DNA from: JBFWRI01 sp050248995 | GTDB lineage: Bacteria; Pseudomonadota; Alphaproteobacteria; JAIXQD01 | NCBI GenBank assembly: GCA_050248995.1 | Contig: JBFWRI010000007.1 | Location: forward strand, 1 to 64,000 | Direction of reading: 5' to 3' | DNA length: 64,000 bases | Shown here: positions 42,086-50,219 of the stretch, in pieces | Layout: every line of letters begins with the position of its first letter | Numbering within the stretch: position 1 is the stretch's first letter | The notes under the pieces: model-generated | The model's input: the letters and a program-made list of their open reading frames with translations, nothing else | The model's database searches: none | What the model was told of the DNA's origin: nothing | Program-made: the position numbers and the translations under genes

Positions 42086-43186
42086 CTAAAGTGCGGCGAA
42101 CTGTTTCCCTACTGGCGTATGTAATTGCCCGCCGGAAAGCGGCTTATTAACACCCGTGGTTGTCGGCAGCGTCAACGCCAGCCCCTTCTTGCTGCGCACG
42201 GCCAGATAGGCAAACGCTTCCGCTTCAAGGAAATCGCCGTCCCAGCCGATTGATTCCACGGGCCGGACTGGCACGTTGAATACACGTTGCAGCAAATCCA
42301 TCATAAATGCGTTATGCCGCCCACCGCCGGTGATCAGCCATTCGCGCGGCGGTTCAGGAAAGTGCTGCAGGGCGGCTTTTGTAGTAGCAACCGTCAGCGC
42401 CGTCAGCGTTGCCGCGCCGTCAGCAAGGTCCAGATGGTCAACCGAGAACTGGTGGAAATCATGCCGGTCAAGCGACTTCGGCGGTTTCTTCGCGAAGTAC
42501 GGCGCCTGTAAAACTTTGGCGATCCACGCCTCATCCACCGTACCGTGGCGCGCAATCTTGCCGCCGGTATCACGCGGCACACCTGTATGCTTCAGCAGCC
42601 AGTCATCAATCAGCGCATTGCCAGGTCCGGTGTCAAAGGCCAGCAGCGCGCCATCAGCACCTATATAGGTAACGTTGCCCACGCCGCCGATGTTCAGGAT
42701 GGCGACCGGCTTGGCTAGGTTAGCTGCACGGGCGGCGTGATACAGGGGCACCAGCGGGGCACCCTGTCCGCCGGCAGCCACATCATTCACCCGGAACTGG
42801 TTCACAACCGGAATGCCGATCTCATTCGCCAGATACTGCCCATCGCCAATCTGCCATGTCATCTTACGGCCGGGATTGTGTGCAATGGTTTGGCCATGAA
42901 ATCCAACCAGATCAATATCTTTGCTTGATAAGTTAAACTCGGTCATGAAGTCTTGCACGGCGGCGGCATGCGCATCGGTCAGCGTGCGTTCCACATCCTG
43001 AATGTCGCCCTTACCACCCATTACGCTGCGCAGGGCGGTACGCTGCGAATCATCGAAAGCGACCAGCATTTTCGGGGCCAATACCTCGACCACCTGCTCG
43101 CCGTCGGTACGGATCAGCGCCATGTCGATGCCATCCATCGATGTACCGGTCATCAGTCCAAGTGCTGTGAAACATTCTGCGGGCAT
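42086..43186 (-). CDS. anmK: Anhydro-N-acetylmuramic acid kinase AnmK
   Basis: AnmK phosphorylates and opens 1,6-anhydro-MurNAc in cell-wall recycling. The protein begins PAECFTALGLMTGTSMDGID, the family signature, and continues with GFHGQTIAHNP, NIGGVGNVTYIG and FDTGPGNALIDDW. At 366 residues from the ATG at 43186 it has the usual length; an ATG at 43201 would add five residues. It is the first gene of a pair with the sigma54 regulator downstream (gap 24 nt). The gene at 43253 diverges from it. Confidence 0.95.
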   Translation of the reverse strand: MPAECFTALGLMTGTSMDGIDMALIRTDGEQVVEVLAPKMLVAFDDSQRTALRSVMGGKGDIQDVERTLTDAHAAAVQDFMTEFNLSSKDIDLVGFHGQTIAHNPGRKMTWQIGDGQYLANEIGIPVVNQFRVNDVAAGGQGAPLVPLYHAARAANLAKPVAILNIGGVGNVTYIGADGALLAFDTGPGNALIDDWLLKHTGVPRDTGGKIARHGTVDEAWIAKVLQAPYFAKKPPKSLDRHDFHQFSVDHLDLADGAATLTALTVATTKAALQHFPEPPREWLITGGGRHNAFMMDLLQRVFNVPVRPVESIGWDGDFLEAEAFAYLAVRSKKGLALTLPTTTGVNKPLSGGQLHTPVGKQFAAL

Positions 43187-43252
43187 AATTCTTTGTAACA
43201 TACCTAGGCAAACCCCGTAACCCTGATACAACATGAATTCCTGAGGAGTACC

Positions 43253-43735
43253 ATGGCCGCGAACGCATATGTTGGCGCCTGCACTTGTCAGGCAAACGGG
43301 CTGGATGAAAAATCACCGCCCAACGAGCATTCCGCTTTTGACCGCGCCGAAATCGTCAAGAACCTGCTGGTGGCCCGTCTGGGCGGCGCCGAACATATCG
43401 ACTGGAACCGCGGATCCTTCGATCGCTTCGAAAAAACCGTTGATGGCAACTGGCAGACAACCGGCCAGCTGAGTTTTGATATCCGTTATGTGGGTGGCAA
43501 GCGCGTACGCCGCCCCGACCTGCAGTTCACCATCATCGGCATCAACAGCGATGCGCAGCAAGATCATTCAACCCTGCCGGTGGTACAGATCGAGCTTCGC
43601 GAACGGGTTGACGCCGACTGGCAACGCACCGGCTATGTAAACGTGTTAGCGCGTGATGTATTGCGTCCTGAAACCTGCACCGTGCGCCTGCGTGGTGGCA
43701 GAACCATGCAACTTGATGACTACATCTTCAACTAA
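43253..43735 (+). CDS. Unrecognised protein (160 aa)
   Basis: A strong ribosome binding site (TGAGGAGTACC) precedes the ATG. The protein is soluble; two cysteines near the N-terminus (GACTCQANG) are followed by a predicted beta-sandwich (GNWQTTGQLSFDIRYVGGKR, VVQIELRERVDADWQRTGYV, TVRLRGGRTMQLDDYIF). No family is recognised. It is divergent from anmK and its stop overlaps the large AsmA-like gene by 4 nt (CTAA). Confidence 0.75.
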   Translation: MAANAYVGACTCQANGLDEKSPPNEHSAFDRAEIVKNLLVARLGGAEHIDWNRGSFDRFEKTVDGNWQTTGQLSFDIRYVGGKRVRRPDLQFTIIGINSDAQQDHSTLPVVQIELRERVDADWQRTGYVNVLARDVLRPETCTVRLRGGRTMQLDDYIFN

Positions 43736-46700
43736 TCATTATCCAAAAAGAAGACGTTGCGCAGGAAGCCCGGCGCCAGCACCGACAGCGGATTCACGCT
43801 GACTTGCGGGTCATCCAGTTTGCCCTTGGCATAATATGTCGCGGCAAACAGGCCGCCACCTTCGCCGCCTGTCAGCAGCTGGCCGACAATCGGGATCGAA
43901 CCCAGCATCTTGTTCGCGGTCGAGAACGGCACCACGGTGCCTTCAAGATCGATGTTGTTGGTTTCAGCATTGATGGTGCCAGCCGCCGTCAGGCCCAGGG
44001 CGCCGCCTGATGTCCGCACATCCTTGAACTTGATATTGTCACCCTCGATGATGATCTCGCCTTTCAGGCGCTTGAAGGCCAAACCCTCGCTGGATTTCGC
44101 TGCCGTCAGAATGCCGTCCAGCGACACCGCACTTAACAGGCGCACAAGGAACGGCAGGTCCAGCACCCGGTAATCGCTGACAATCATGTCGGCGTACAAG
44201 GGCTTGCCCGGCTTGCCACGGCCCGCCACCTGCAGCCAGCCACCCATGATATCGTCAGTCCAGTCCAGCGCGTACATCACCTTGCCAAGGTCGCGGGTTT
44301 CCAGCGTCAGCGACTGCCCCGACGGCGTCGGCGTCAGGTCGGCCAGCAGCGGAACGGCCCCGCTGGCCGACGCGTTCAGGCTGATACGCTGCCAACCTTC
44401 CATATTGCGTGCCGCCGACAACTTGAAGGGCGCAAAGTATCTTTCCTTGCGACCGGCAGCTGCGTCTTCGCTGGCGAACACGGCGCGCTCAAGGTCAATT
44501 ACAATGTCATACGACGACGCAGGCTCATCCGGTTTCTTCTCTTCTTCAGGCTTTGCGGCACCGTCATCCATAAAGGCACCGATGTTCAGCTGTTTGCCTT
44601 TGATGTTGATTTTCGGTACGCCGCCTGTTTTGTCATAATCGATAACCGCATTGTTCTCACCAATACGCGCCGTAGCGAGCTTCAGGCTTTGCAGGCTGCC
44701 ATCCTTGCCCAGCGTCGCACTGCCCTTGATATCAAGGGCGGGGCCATCAGCATCGATGTCATCTATCGTAATCACGCCGTCCTTGATCGTACCTTCGGCA
44801 ATCAGGGCGCCTTTGACGTCTTTTGCCTTCTTATACGTCAGGCGCGGGATATCCAGCGCAACCGGCGTCAGATCAACCTGCAGCGCCAGCTCATCGGGCT
44901 GCGCGGTAAAGCGTTTATAGGTCAGCGTCGCCGGCAAGGCGCCATCCATTGCGCCCACCATATCAATACCCAGCGCTTCCAGTTCGGGCTTGATGAAATT
45001 GGCGCGAATGGTCGCCGTGCTGCCGGGCTGGCCTGCTGCTGCCGTGAAGTCTTCCAGCCAGTCAACATTGACGCGGGCACCGCTGGCCGTCACATCGCCT
45101 TTGACACTCATCTGCTTGGTCGTAATCTGCGCCCGCATATCGCCCTGTGTCAGCTTCAGCGCCGGCACCAGCTTTTCCGACGCGAAGTTCTTCGCCGTAG
45201 CGTCGATCTTCAAATCCACTTCTTCCATCTTTAACGCGTTCAGCAGTGGCAGGCCCATGTCCAACGTCAGCTCGACATCGCCGGTCATGGATTGCGCGTC
45301 AAGGTCCAGCTTCTGCAGGTACTCAAGCGGCTTCGAACTGATAACGGTCAGCACATCGGTCAGCGGACCTGCCGCCGTTACCGTCGTTTTCATCGGCTGG
45401 ATATCCTCGCTCAGCCCACCGATATCGACCACGCCGCCTTCTTTCAGTGACAGACCCAGCAGGCGCCCACCGCCAATAACGATATGGAAGGCCTTGTCGT
45501 CATAGGTGGCAACGGCACGCGCCTGCGTAATCGGCGGCAGCGGGCGATAGTAATCAACCGTCGCGTTGTCCAGCGTTATCGTGCCGCCCACCTTGCTGTA
45601 AGTAAAACCGTCGGTTTTTGGCCCGTCATCCGCCCATGGTATCTGGCCCACTATCTCGAACGTGGCTTCGGTCACCATGCCGTCGCGCATGTTGGGTATG
45701 ACCCACGCCCGCGCATTGGATGCTGCCGTCACCGGCCACAGCGGCGACACGTCATTCATCGGCAGATTCTGCACCACGGCCTGCACGGTCAGGTCGCGCA
45801 CATCGTCGCTTTGCGCCATACCCACTGTGCCGGTCAGGGTTATGGTCGCGCCGGCGCGCTGCGCCTTCAGGTAATTCAGCGTCACGCGGTTGATGCCGGC
45901 GCTGTCGGTCGCTACCAGGCTGGCGTTCAGGCTCAGCTTGTCGACGGTCAGCGGGTCCGTCATATCCGGGATGATCAGCACGCCCTTATCAAGGCTGTCG
46001 ATAGCCACCGTGGCCTGCATGGTAGCGTCAGGCATATAGGTTATGTTGGCATAGCCCTTAAAGGTCACGTCAACCGGCAGCAGCGCACCGTAATCCTGGT
46101 CCATGCGGCCCAGCATGGCCGGATTGATCTGGTCAAAGCTGATAATCGTCTCGCCGGTGCCCTGATCGGGGAACAGCCGCAGATCAAGCGTCAGCGTCAC
46201 CGGCTGTGGCTTGGTATCGATCGTCAACGTGCCGGTGCCGGTAATCGCGTCATTGCTACTGGTTTCCACCACGAGGCTGGGCATGGTGCCGGTCAGCGTT
46301 GTATCGGCAATGCGGTCAGTAATGGTCAGGCGCGAGGCTGTTACCGACACGTTCCCCAACCGCTCCAGCTGGTTCTGAACATTGTTCACGCGCTCAGGCC
46401 ATTTGGCCAGCAGCGCACCCATGCCGCCGACGCCCTTGCGCTTCACCTTTACCTGCGGCTCGACGCCCAGCAATGTTAATTGGCCTTCAATCGTACGCTC
46501 AAGATTGATATTGGCACCCGAAGCCTTCACCGATGAAAAACGCACGCTGCCAATCAGCAGTGGTAGCGCCCGCACGCGCGCTTCGGCCTGCGGCACGGTG
46601 GCGATAACCCCGCCGTCCTTGTTGTGCAAAATCAGGCCCTGCAAATCGGCTACGATCTCGCGCTGGTCGGAATCCCAGCGCAGTGCACTGCTGCTGATAG

Positions 46701-46875
46701 ATGCGCTGATGCCACGCGACGGGTCGCTCAACCGGTCGATCAAAATCGGTGTCAGGTCTTCCATCGTGATGGGATTGGCCGCCAGTCGCACGAACAGCAC
46801 CGCGCCCAGCACGATGCCGATGCCGATGAATCCTGCCAGCCATTCAAGGACGATAAGGGATGAGCGTTTAAGCAT
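43732..46875 (-). CDS. Large AsmA/YhdP-like protein (DUF3971)
   Basis: The 1047-residue protein has a single N-terminal membrane helix (about 8-30, LEWLAGFIGIGIVLGAVLFV) and a very long beta-rich periplasmic region. Its start, TMEDLTPILIDRLSDPSRGI and AEARVRALPLLIGSVRF, is typical of DUF3971, and the closing part, RLKGEIIIEGDNIKFKDVRT followed by INAETNNIDLEGTVVP and PIVGQLLTGGEGGGLFAATY, is the AsmA-like C-terminal repeat. Such proteins form lipid-conducting bridges between inner and outer membrane (YhdP in E. coli). Length is somewhat below YhdP (about 1270). The function is inferred from family and layout. Confidence 0.88.
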   Translation of the reverse strand: MLKRSSLIVLEWLAGFIGIGIVLGAVLFVRLAANPITMEDLTPILIDRLSDPSRGISASISSSALRWDSDQREIVADLQGLILHNKDGGVIATVPQAEARVRALPLLIGSVRFSSVKASGANINLERTIEGQLTLLGVEPQVKVKRKGVGGMGALLAKWPERVNNVQNQLERLGNVSVTASRLTITDRIADTTLTGTMPSLVVETSSNDAITGTGTLTIDTKPQPVTLTLDLRLFPDQGTGETIISFDQINPAMLGRMDQDYGALLPVDVTFKGYANITYMPDATMQATVAIDSLDKGVLIIPDMTDPLTVDKLSLNASLVATDSAGINRVTLNYLKAQRAGATITLTGTVGMAQSDDVRDLTVQAVVQNLPMNDVSPLWPVTAASNARAWVIPNMRDGMVTEATFEIVGQIPWADDGPKTDGFTYSKVGGTITLDNATVDYYRPLPPITQARAVATYDDKAFHIVIGGGRLLGLSLKEGGVVDIGGLSEDIQPMKTTVTAAGPLTDVLTVISSKPLEYLQKLDLDAQSMTGDVELTLDMGLPLLNALKMEEVDLKIDATAKNFASEKLVPALKLTQGDMRAQITTKQMSVKGDVTASGARVNVDWLEDFTAAAGQPGSTATIRANFIKPELEALGIDMVGAMDGALPATLTYKRFTAQPDELALQVDLTPVALDIPRLTYKKAKDVKGALIAEGTIKDGVITIDDIDADGPALDIKGSATLGKDGSLQSLKLATARIGENNAVIDYDKTGGVPKINIKGKQLNIGAFMDDGAAKPEEEKKPDEPASSYDIVIDLERAVFASEDAAAGRKERYFAPFKLSAARNMEGWQRISLNASASGAVPLLADLTPTPSGQSLTLETRDLGKVMYALDWTDDIMGGWLQVAGRGKPGKPLYADMIVSDYRVLDLPFLVRLLSAVSLDGILTAAKSSEGLAFKRLKGEIIIEGDNIKFKDVRTSGGALGLTAAGTINAETNNIDLEGTVVPFSTANKMLGSIPIVGQLLTGGEGGGLFAATYYAKGKLDDPQVSVNPLSVLAPGFLRNVFFLDND

Positions 46876-46920
46876 AATTTTCAGCCATTTTCACGAGCCC
46901 GCACAGAATGGCAAGGGATA

Positions 46921-46949
46921 TTGACTTTTTAACGGCAAAGCACACATTC
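46921..46949 (+). promoter_or_regulatory. Possible promoter of the tailed peroxiredoxin gene
   Basis: TTGACT at 46921 is a good -35 in the 103-bp gap between divergent genes, but the sequence 17 bp downstream (ACATTC) is a weak -10. No OxyR-like site could be recognised. Confidence 0.35.
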
Positions 46950-46978
46950 AGCAGGCAACTTTCCCCAGGGAGCTCGCC

Positions 46979-47644
46979 ATGGCAGCCAAGAAAACAGCCC
47001 AAAAGACCAATAAGAAAACCACTCAAAAGACAACAACGCGCAAGACCACGACCAAAACCAAAACAACCAAGAAGACAGCGCCCAAGCAAACCGGCCTGAA
47101 AGTCGGCAGCAAGGCGCCAACCTTCACCCTGCCAACCGACAGCGGCATGGTCACGCTGGGCGCGCTGAAGGGCCAGAACGTCGTTCTGTATTTCTACCCC
47201 AAGGATGATACACCCGGCTGCACGGTTGAAGCCTGCACCTTCGGCAACCACCTGCCCAAATTCAAAAAGATGAACGCCACCATCATCGGCGTGTCACGCG
47301 ACGATGTGAAAAGCCACAAGAAGTTCAAAGCCAAGTACAAGCTGCCGTTCACACTGGCATCGGACACCACGGAGAAGGTATGCAAGGCTTACGGCGTGAT
47401 GGTCGACAAGAATATGTACGGCAAGAAGGTGCGTGGTGTTGAACGCAGCACGTTCCTGATCGATGCCACCGGCACTATCCGCGCTATCTGGCGCAAGGTG
47501 AACGTGGAAGGCCATAGCAACGAAGTGCAAGCCGCACTGAAGGCACTTGCCACTACCAAGGCCACAGCAAAGTCGACCACAAAGGTCACAAAGAAGACAG
47601 CTGCTAACACCAATAAGAAGACAGCACGCCGTAAGGCTGCCTGA
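46979..47644 (+). CDS. bcp: BCP/PrxQ-type peroxiredoxin with histone-H1-like tails at both ends
   Basis: The middle (about 39-190) is a standard BCP peroxiredoxin that reduces peroxides through cysteines. The peroxidatic C81 and resolving C86 sit in DDTPGCTVEACTFG, followed by IIGVSRDD and ERSTFLID. Unusually, residues 2-38 are almost only K, T, A, Q, N, R and P (AAKKTAQKTNKKTTQKTTTR then KTTTKTKTTKKTAPKQ), and residues 190-221 form a similar tail (TTKATAKSTTKVTKKTAANT, ending KKTARRKAA). These resemble H1/HC1-like DNA-binding tails, so the enzyme may sit on the nucleoid. AGGGAG precedes the ATG, so the N-tail appears to be translated. A normal BCP is about 155 residues. Confidence 0.92.
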   Translation: MAAKKTAQKTNKKTTQKTTTRKTTTKTKTTKKTAPKQTGLKVGSKAPTFTLPTDSGMVTLGALKGQNVVLYFYPKDDTPGCTVEACTFGNHLPKFKKMNATIIGVSRDDVKSHKKFKAKYKLPFTLASDTTEKVCKAYGVMVDKNMYGKKVRGVERSTFLIDATGTIRAIWRKVNVEGHSNEVQAALKALATTKATAKSTTKVTKKTAANTNKKTARRKAA

Positions 47645-47645
47645 A

Positions 47646-47960
47646 CTACTCTAGGTCAAAATCCGGCATGAAGTCTGCCTTAAGCCGCTCATGCCGGATT
47701 GTTTCCGGGAATAGCACCCAGAAGTATAAATTCGCACACATCACATCAAGCGTACGTGGAATAAACCATGGGCGTCCCGGCACATCAACTGCGCATAGCG
47801 CTGAGACATCAGTATTGTCGCCGTCAACATCATCAATAGTGGCATCCGAAAAACTGAAGCGCAGCGCCTGCATAAAATTATGTAAACGCATCCCAGCGCT
47901 ATAACGGCCCTCGATGGGTGGTAAAATATGAATGACCTCACCAGCTTTTAATTTGAACAT
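47646..47960 (-). CDS. Unrecognised small protein (104 aa)
   Basis: I chose the ATG at 47960 because GGAG lies 6 nt upstream; the open frame continues 17 codons. The product is acidic and soluble, beginning MFKLKAGEVIHILPPIEGRY and including FSFSDATIDDVDGDNTDV and VPGRPWFIPRTLDVM. No motif is recognised. It ends 1 nt from the convergent peroxiredoxin gene. Confidence 0.65.
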   Translation of the reverse strand: MFKLKAGEVIHILPPIEGRYSAGMRLHNFMQALRFSFSDATIDDVDGDNTDVSALCAVDVPGRPWFIPRTLDVMCANLYFWVLFPETIRHERLKADFMPDFDLE

Positions 47961-48040
47961 TGAATTCTCCGGCTTAATATTTGCCCAGCTTAGCCTAGTT
48001 GCTGCTTGCAATTAAAGCACAAATAATCTTTAACAATTCC

Positions 48041-48667
48041 ATGTCGTTACTTACGCCAACACCTGAAGCTATCCAACAAGCCGCCGATCTGTTAAAGGCC
48101 GGCGGCATTGTTGCGTTCCCCACCGCTACGCTGTACGGTCTTGGCGCTGATGCGCGCAACGCGGCGGCGGTTGAAAAAGTGTATGCCGCCAAAGGCCGTC
48201 CGTCCGTCAAGCCGCTGATCGTCATCGCCGGCACCAAGGAAGCGCTGGAGCGCGAAGTTGTCTTCAATAGCGTCGCTGACGAACTGGCCACGCATTTCTG
48301 GCCGGGCCCGTTGACCATCGTGCTGCCGCTGCGGCCCGATACGACCATCGCGCCCATCGTCACGGCGGGCGGCCCCACCTGCGCCGTGCGTGTTGAATCG
48401 CACCCAGTGACGCGCGATTTAATGCAAGCGTTCGGCGGACTGATCGTCGCCCCCAGCGCCAACCTTGCCGACGATGCACCGCCAACAACACCGCAGGAAG
48501 TGTTGCAAAGCCTCGGCGCTGCCACGCCACTGGTGCTGGCTGCCGGCAAAACCGACTCGAACGTCGCCTCGACGTTAATCGATGTTACCGCCGCCACCCC
48601 GCGCATCCTGCGCGAAGGCGCCATATCAAGGGAACAGATTCAACACGTTATCGGACGCGTTGATTAA
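48041..48667 (+). CDS. tsaC: L-threonylcarbamoyladenylate synthase (TsaC/Sua5 YrdC domain)
   Basis: This enzyme makes threonylcarbamoyl-AMP, the first step of t6A37 modification of ANN-decoding tRNAs. The 208-residue protein is a YrdC domain with GGIVAFPTATLYGLGADA, KVYAAKGRPSVKPLIV (the KxR motif), LATHFWPGPLTIVLP, and GLIVAPSANLADD (SxN motif). I chose the ATG at 48041; the upstream in-frame start is less likely. The protein lacks the C-terminal Sua5 domain that many alphaproteobacterial homologues (about 320 residues) have, so it is of the short TsaC type. Confidence 0.93.
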   Translation: MSLLTPTPEAIQQAADLLKAGGIVAFPTATLYGLGADARNAAAVEKVYAAKGRPSVKPLIVIAGTKEALEREVVFNSVADELATHFWPGPLTIVLPLRPDTTIAPIVTAGGPTCAVRVESHPVTRDLMQAFGGLIVAPSANLADDAPPTTPQEVLQSLGAATPLVLAAGKTDSNVASTLIDVTAATPRILREGAISREQIQHVIGRVD

Positions 48668-48717
48668 CCTTTCCGTTTTTCTTTTATTTTCAGCAATACG
48701 CATGATAGCCTTTGCAC

Positions 48718-49185
48718 ATGGCCCAGAACGTAAACCCGTTAGCCAGCTTTGCCGATATCGCGGAAGACGCTTTCGACCCGATCGATGCTCCGCCGAATGA
48801 CAAGCTTTTTCCCGAACTCGCTGGCAAGCCCTTCTACAAGGAAGCGCTGGAAGCTCTGCAGGTTATCTATCAGGGCCTTGATCGCGAACCCGGCAGCCAG
48901 TTCGGCAAAACCGTTTACAAGCGCGAACTGCTGCTGGACGAAATGGCCCAGCGCGAACGCAAGCAGCAGGAAGAAGACACGCGTCGGCCAAAACCCGAAC
49001 CCGGCCCGGCTGCCGCCAACACAGACGAACCCGAGAAAGACCCGACCGCCACTGAAGCGGCGCGCAAACCACACCAGCGTCAGGCAGCGCCCACACTGCT
49101 GGCCGCACTTGTACCGCCCCCGCCGTCCTTTGCGGTGGAAACCCCCACGGGTGGCGACAACAGTTCTTCGGATTCAGCAGAATAA
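48718..49185 (+). CDS. Unrecognised protein with disordered tail (155 aa)
   Basis: The first 85 residues are predicted helical (LFPELAGKPFYKEALEALQV, YKRELLLDEMAQRERKQQEE). The rest is Pro-, Ala-, Glu- and Ser-rich and probably unstructured (RRPKPEPGPAAANTDEPEKD, VPPPPSFAVETPTGGDNSSS). No signal peptide or membrane segment is visible. The stop directly abuts the end of the convergent lysozyme-like gene at 49186. No function is assigned. Confidence 0.7.
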   Translation: MAQNVNPLASFADIAEDAFDPIDAPPNDKLFPELAGKPFYKEALEALQVIYQGLDREPGSQFGKTVYKRELLLDEMAQRERKQQEEDTRRPKPEPGPAAANTDEPEKDPTATEAARKPHQRQAAPTLLAALVPPPPSFAVETPTGGDNSSSDSAE

Positions 49186-50160
49186 TTAAACGACAGTGCG
49201 CCGGTCGTCAGACTTGCGACTCTTGGCTGCTTCGGCGGCATCCAGCATCTTTTCGGCCACCATCATCGCATTCACCTGTGCGTTCTCGCCCATCAGGTAA
49301 TCAAGCCCGCCCGGCATGGCAAGGCCGGCCACACGCACCGGTTTCGCACCCATAAATAAAGGCTTTTCAGCATTGGCGACAAAAGTCTCGCTGGTAATGG
49401 TTGCCAGCACCTGCAGTGGCTTCGCGGCAGCGACGCGCACCGGCTTCACCTTTTCAACTTTTACGCTGGCCACATCCACGGCAGGCTTTGCGGGTGCTGC
49501 TGCGATATTGGTTTCCGCATCTTGGAACTTGGCGGCGAAGTTATTGTAAACCTCGCTCACGCTGCGGGCACGGCCGCCCGCCGTATAGAACACATTATGA
49601 TTGGCGGCAGCAGCTTCGGGCAGCAGGCGCGCCGCCGGGGCGTTCGGAGCTACTTTCATCTTGTCCAGCAACGCGCTGGCGCCGCCCGCACCCAGGAAGT
49701 GCGCCATATACATTTCGGTTGCACCAATCTTGCCGCCAACCTTGGCCTGCAGCGTGCTGGCATTTTCAACGGCCAGTTCGGCGGCCATCACGGCGGCGAC
49801 CTGCGGGTTGTTGCGCAGGGCCAGAATCTGGTTACGCGCAGCGGCGTCGTTGACCACGGCGCGGCCATCCGCCGTACGCGTGATCTTGTCGGCTGCGCTG
49901 GCCAGACCGTACTGGGCGCCATGGCGGTCGATCACGTCCAGCCATGTGCCCTTGGTGAACTGATACAAGCCGCTGGCACTGCTGGTGGCCGCTTTGGCGG
50001 CCGGATTCATGCTGCTTTCGATATTGGCCTTCTGCACCAGATAGGCAAAATCGACCCCAGTCTTGGCGCTGGCCTGCTGAATAGCCTTCACGGTGCGTTG
50101 CTGCCCTGCAGGCAACTCACTGATGTTATTCAAAAATTTACCAATACCCGCCATGCTCAT
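49186..50160 (-). CDS. Lysozyme-like (SLT-type) transglycosylase-related protein
   Basis: Residues about 20-190 match a lysozyme-like fold: AIQQASAKTGVDFAYLVQKA, then the catalytic-type glutamate in NIESSMNPAAKAATSSASGL, YQFTKGTWLDVIDRHGAQYG and YMAHFLGAGGASALLDKM. The second part (about 225-324) is Lys/Val/Ala-rich and probably unstructured (VDVASVKVEKVKPVRVAAAK). No signal peptide is visible, so export, if any, must use another route; some such proteins act with flagellar or secretion systems. GGGAG lies 9 nt before the ATG at 50160. Enzyme activity is likely but not proven. Confidence 0.82.
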   Translation of the reverse strand: MSMAGIGKFLNNISELPAGQQRTVKAIQQASAKTGVDFAYLVQKANIESSMNPAAKAATSSASGLYQFTKGTWLDVIDRHGAQYGLASAADKITRTADGRAVVNDAAARNQILALRNNPQVAAVMAAELAVENASTLQAKVGGKIGATEMYMAHFLGAGGASALLDKMKVAPNAPAARLLPEAAAANHNVFYTAGGRARSVSEVYNNFAAKFQDAETNIAAAPAKPAVDVASVKVEKVKPVRVAAAKPLQVLATITSETFVANAEKPLFMGAKPVRVAGLAMPGGLDYLMGENAQVNAMMVAEKMLDAAEAAKSRKSDDRRTVV

Positions 50161-50219
50161 GGCAGCAAACTCCCTCTATCTGCCTATCTAATAGGCAAGG
50201 CTCATGCCAAGGTAACCCT

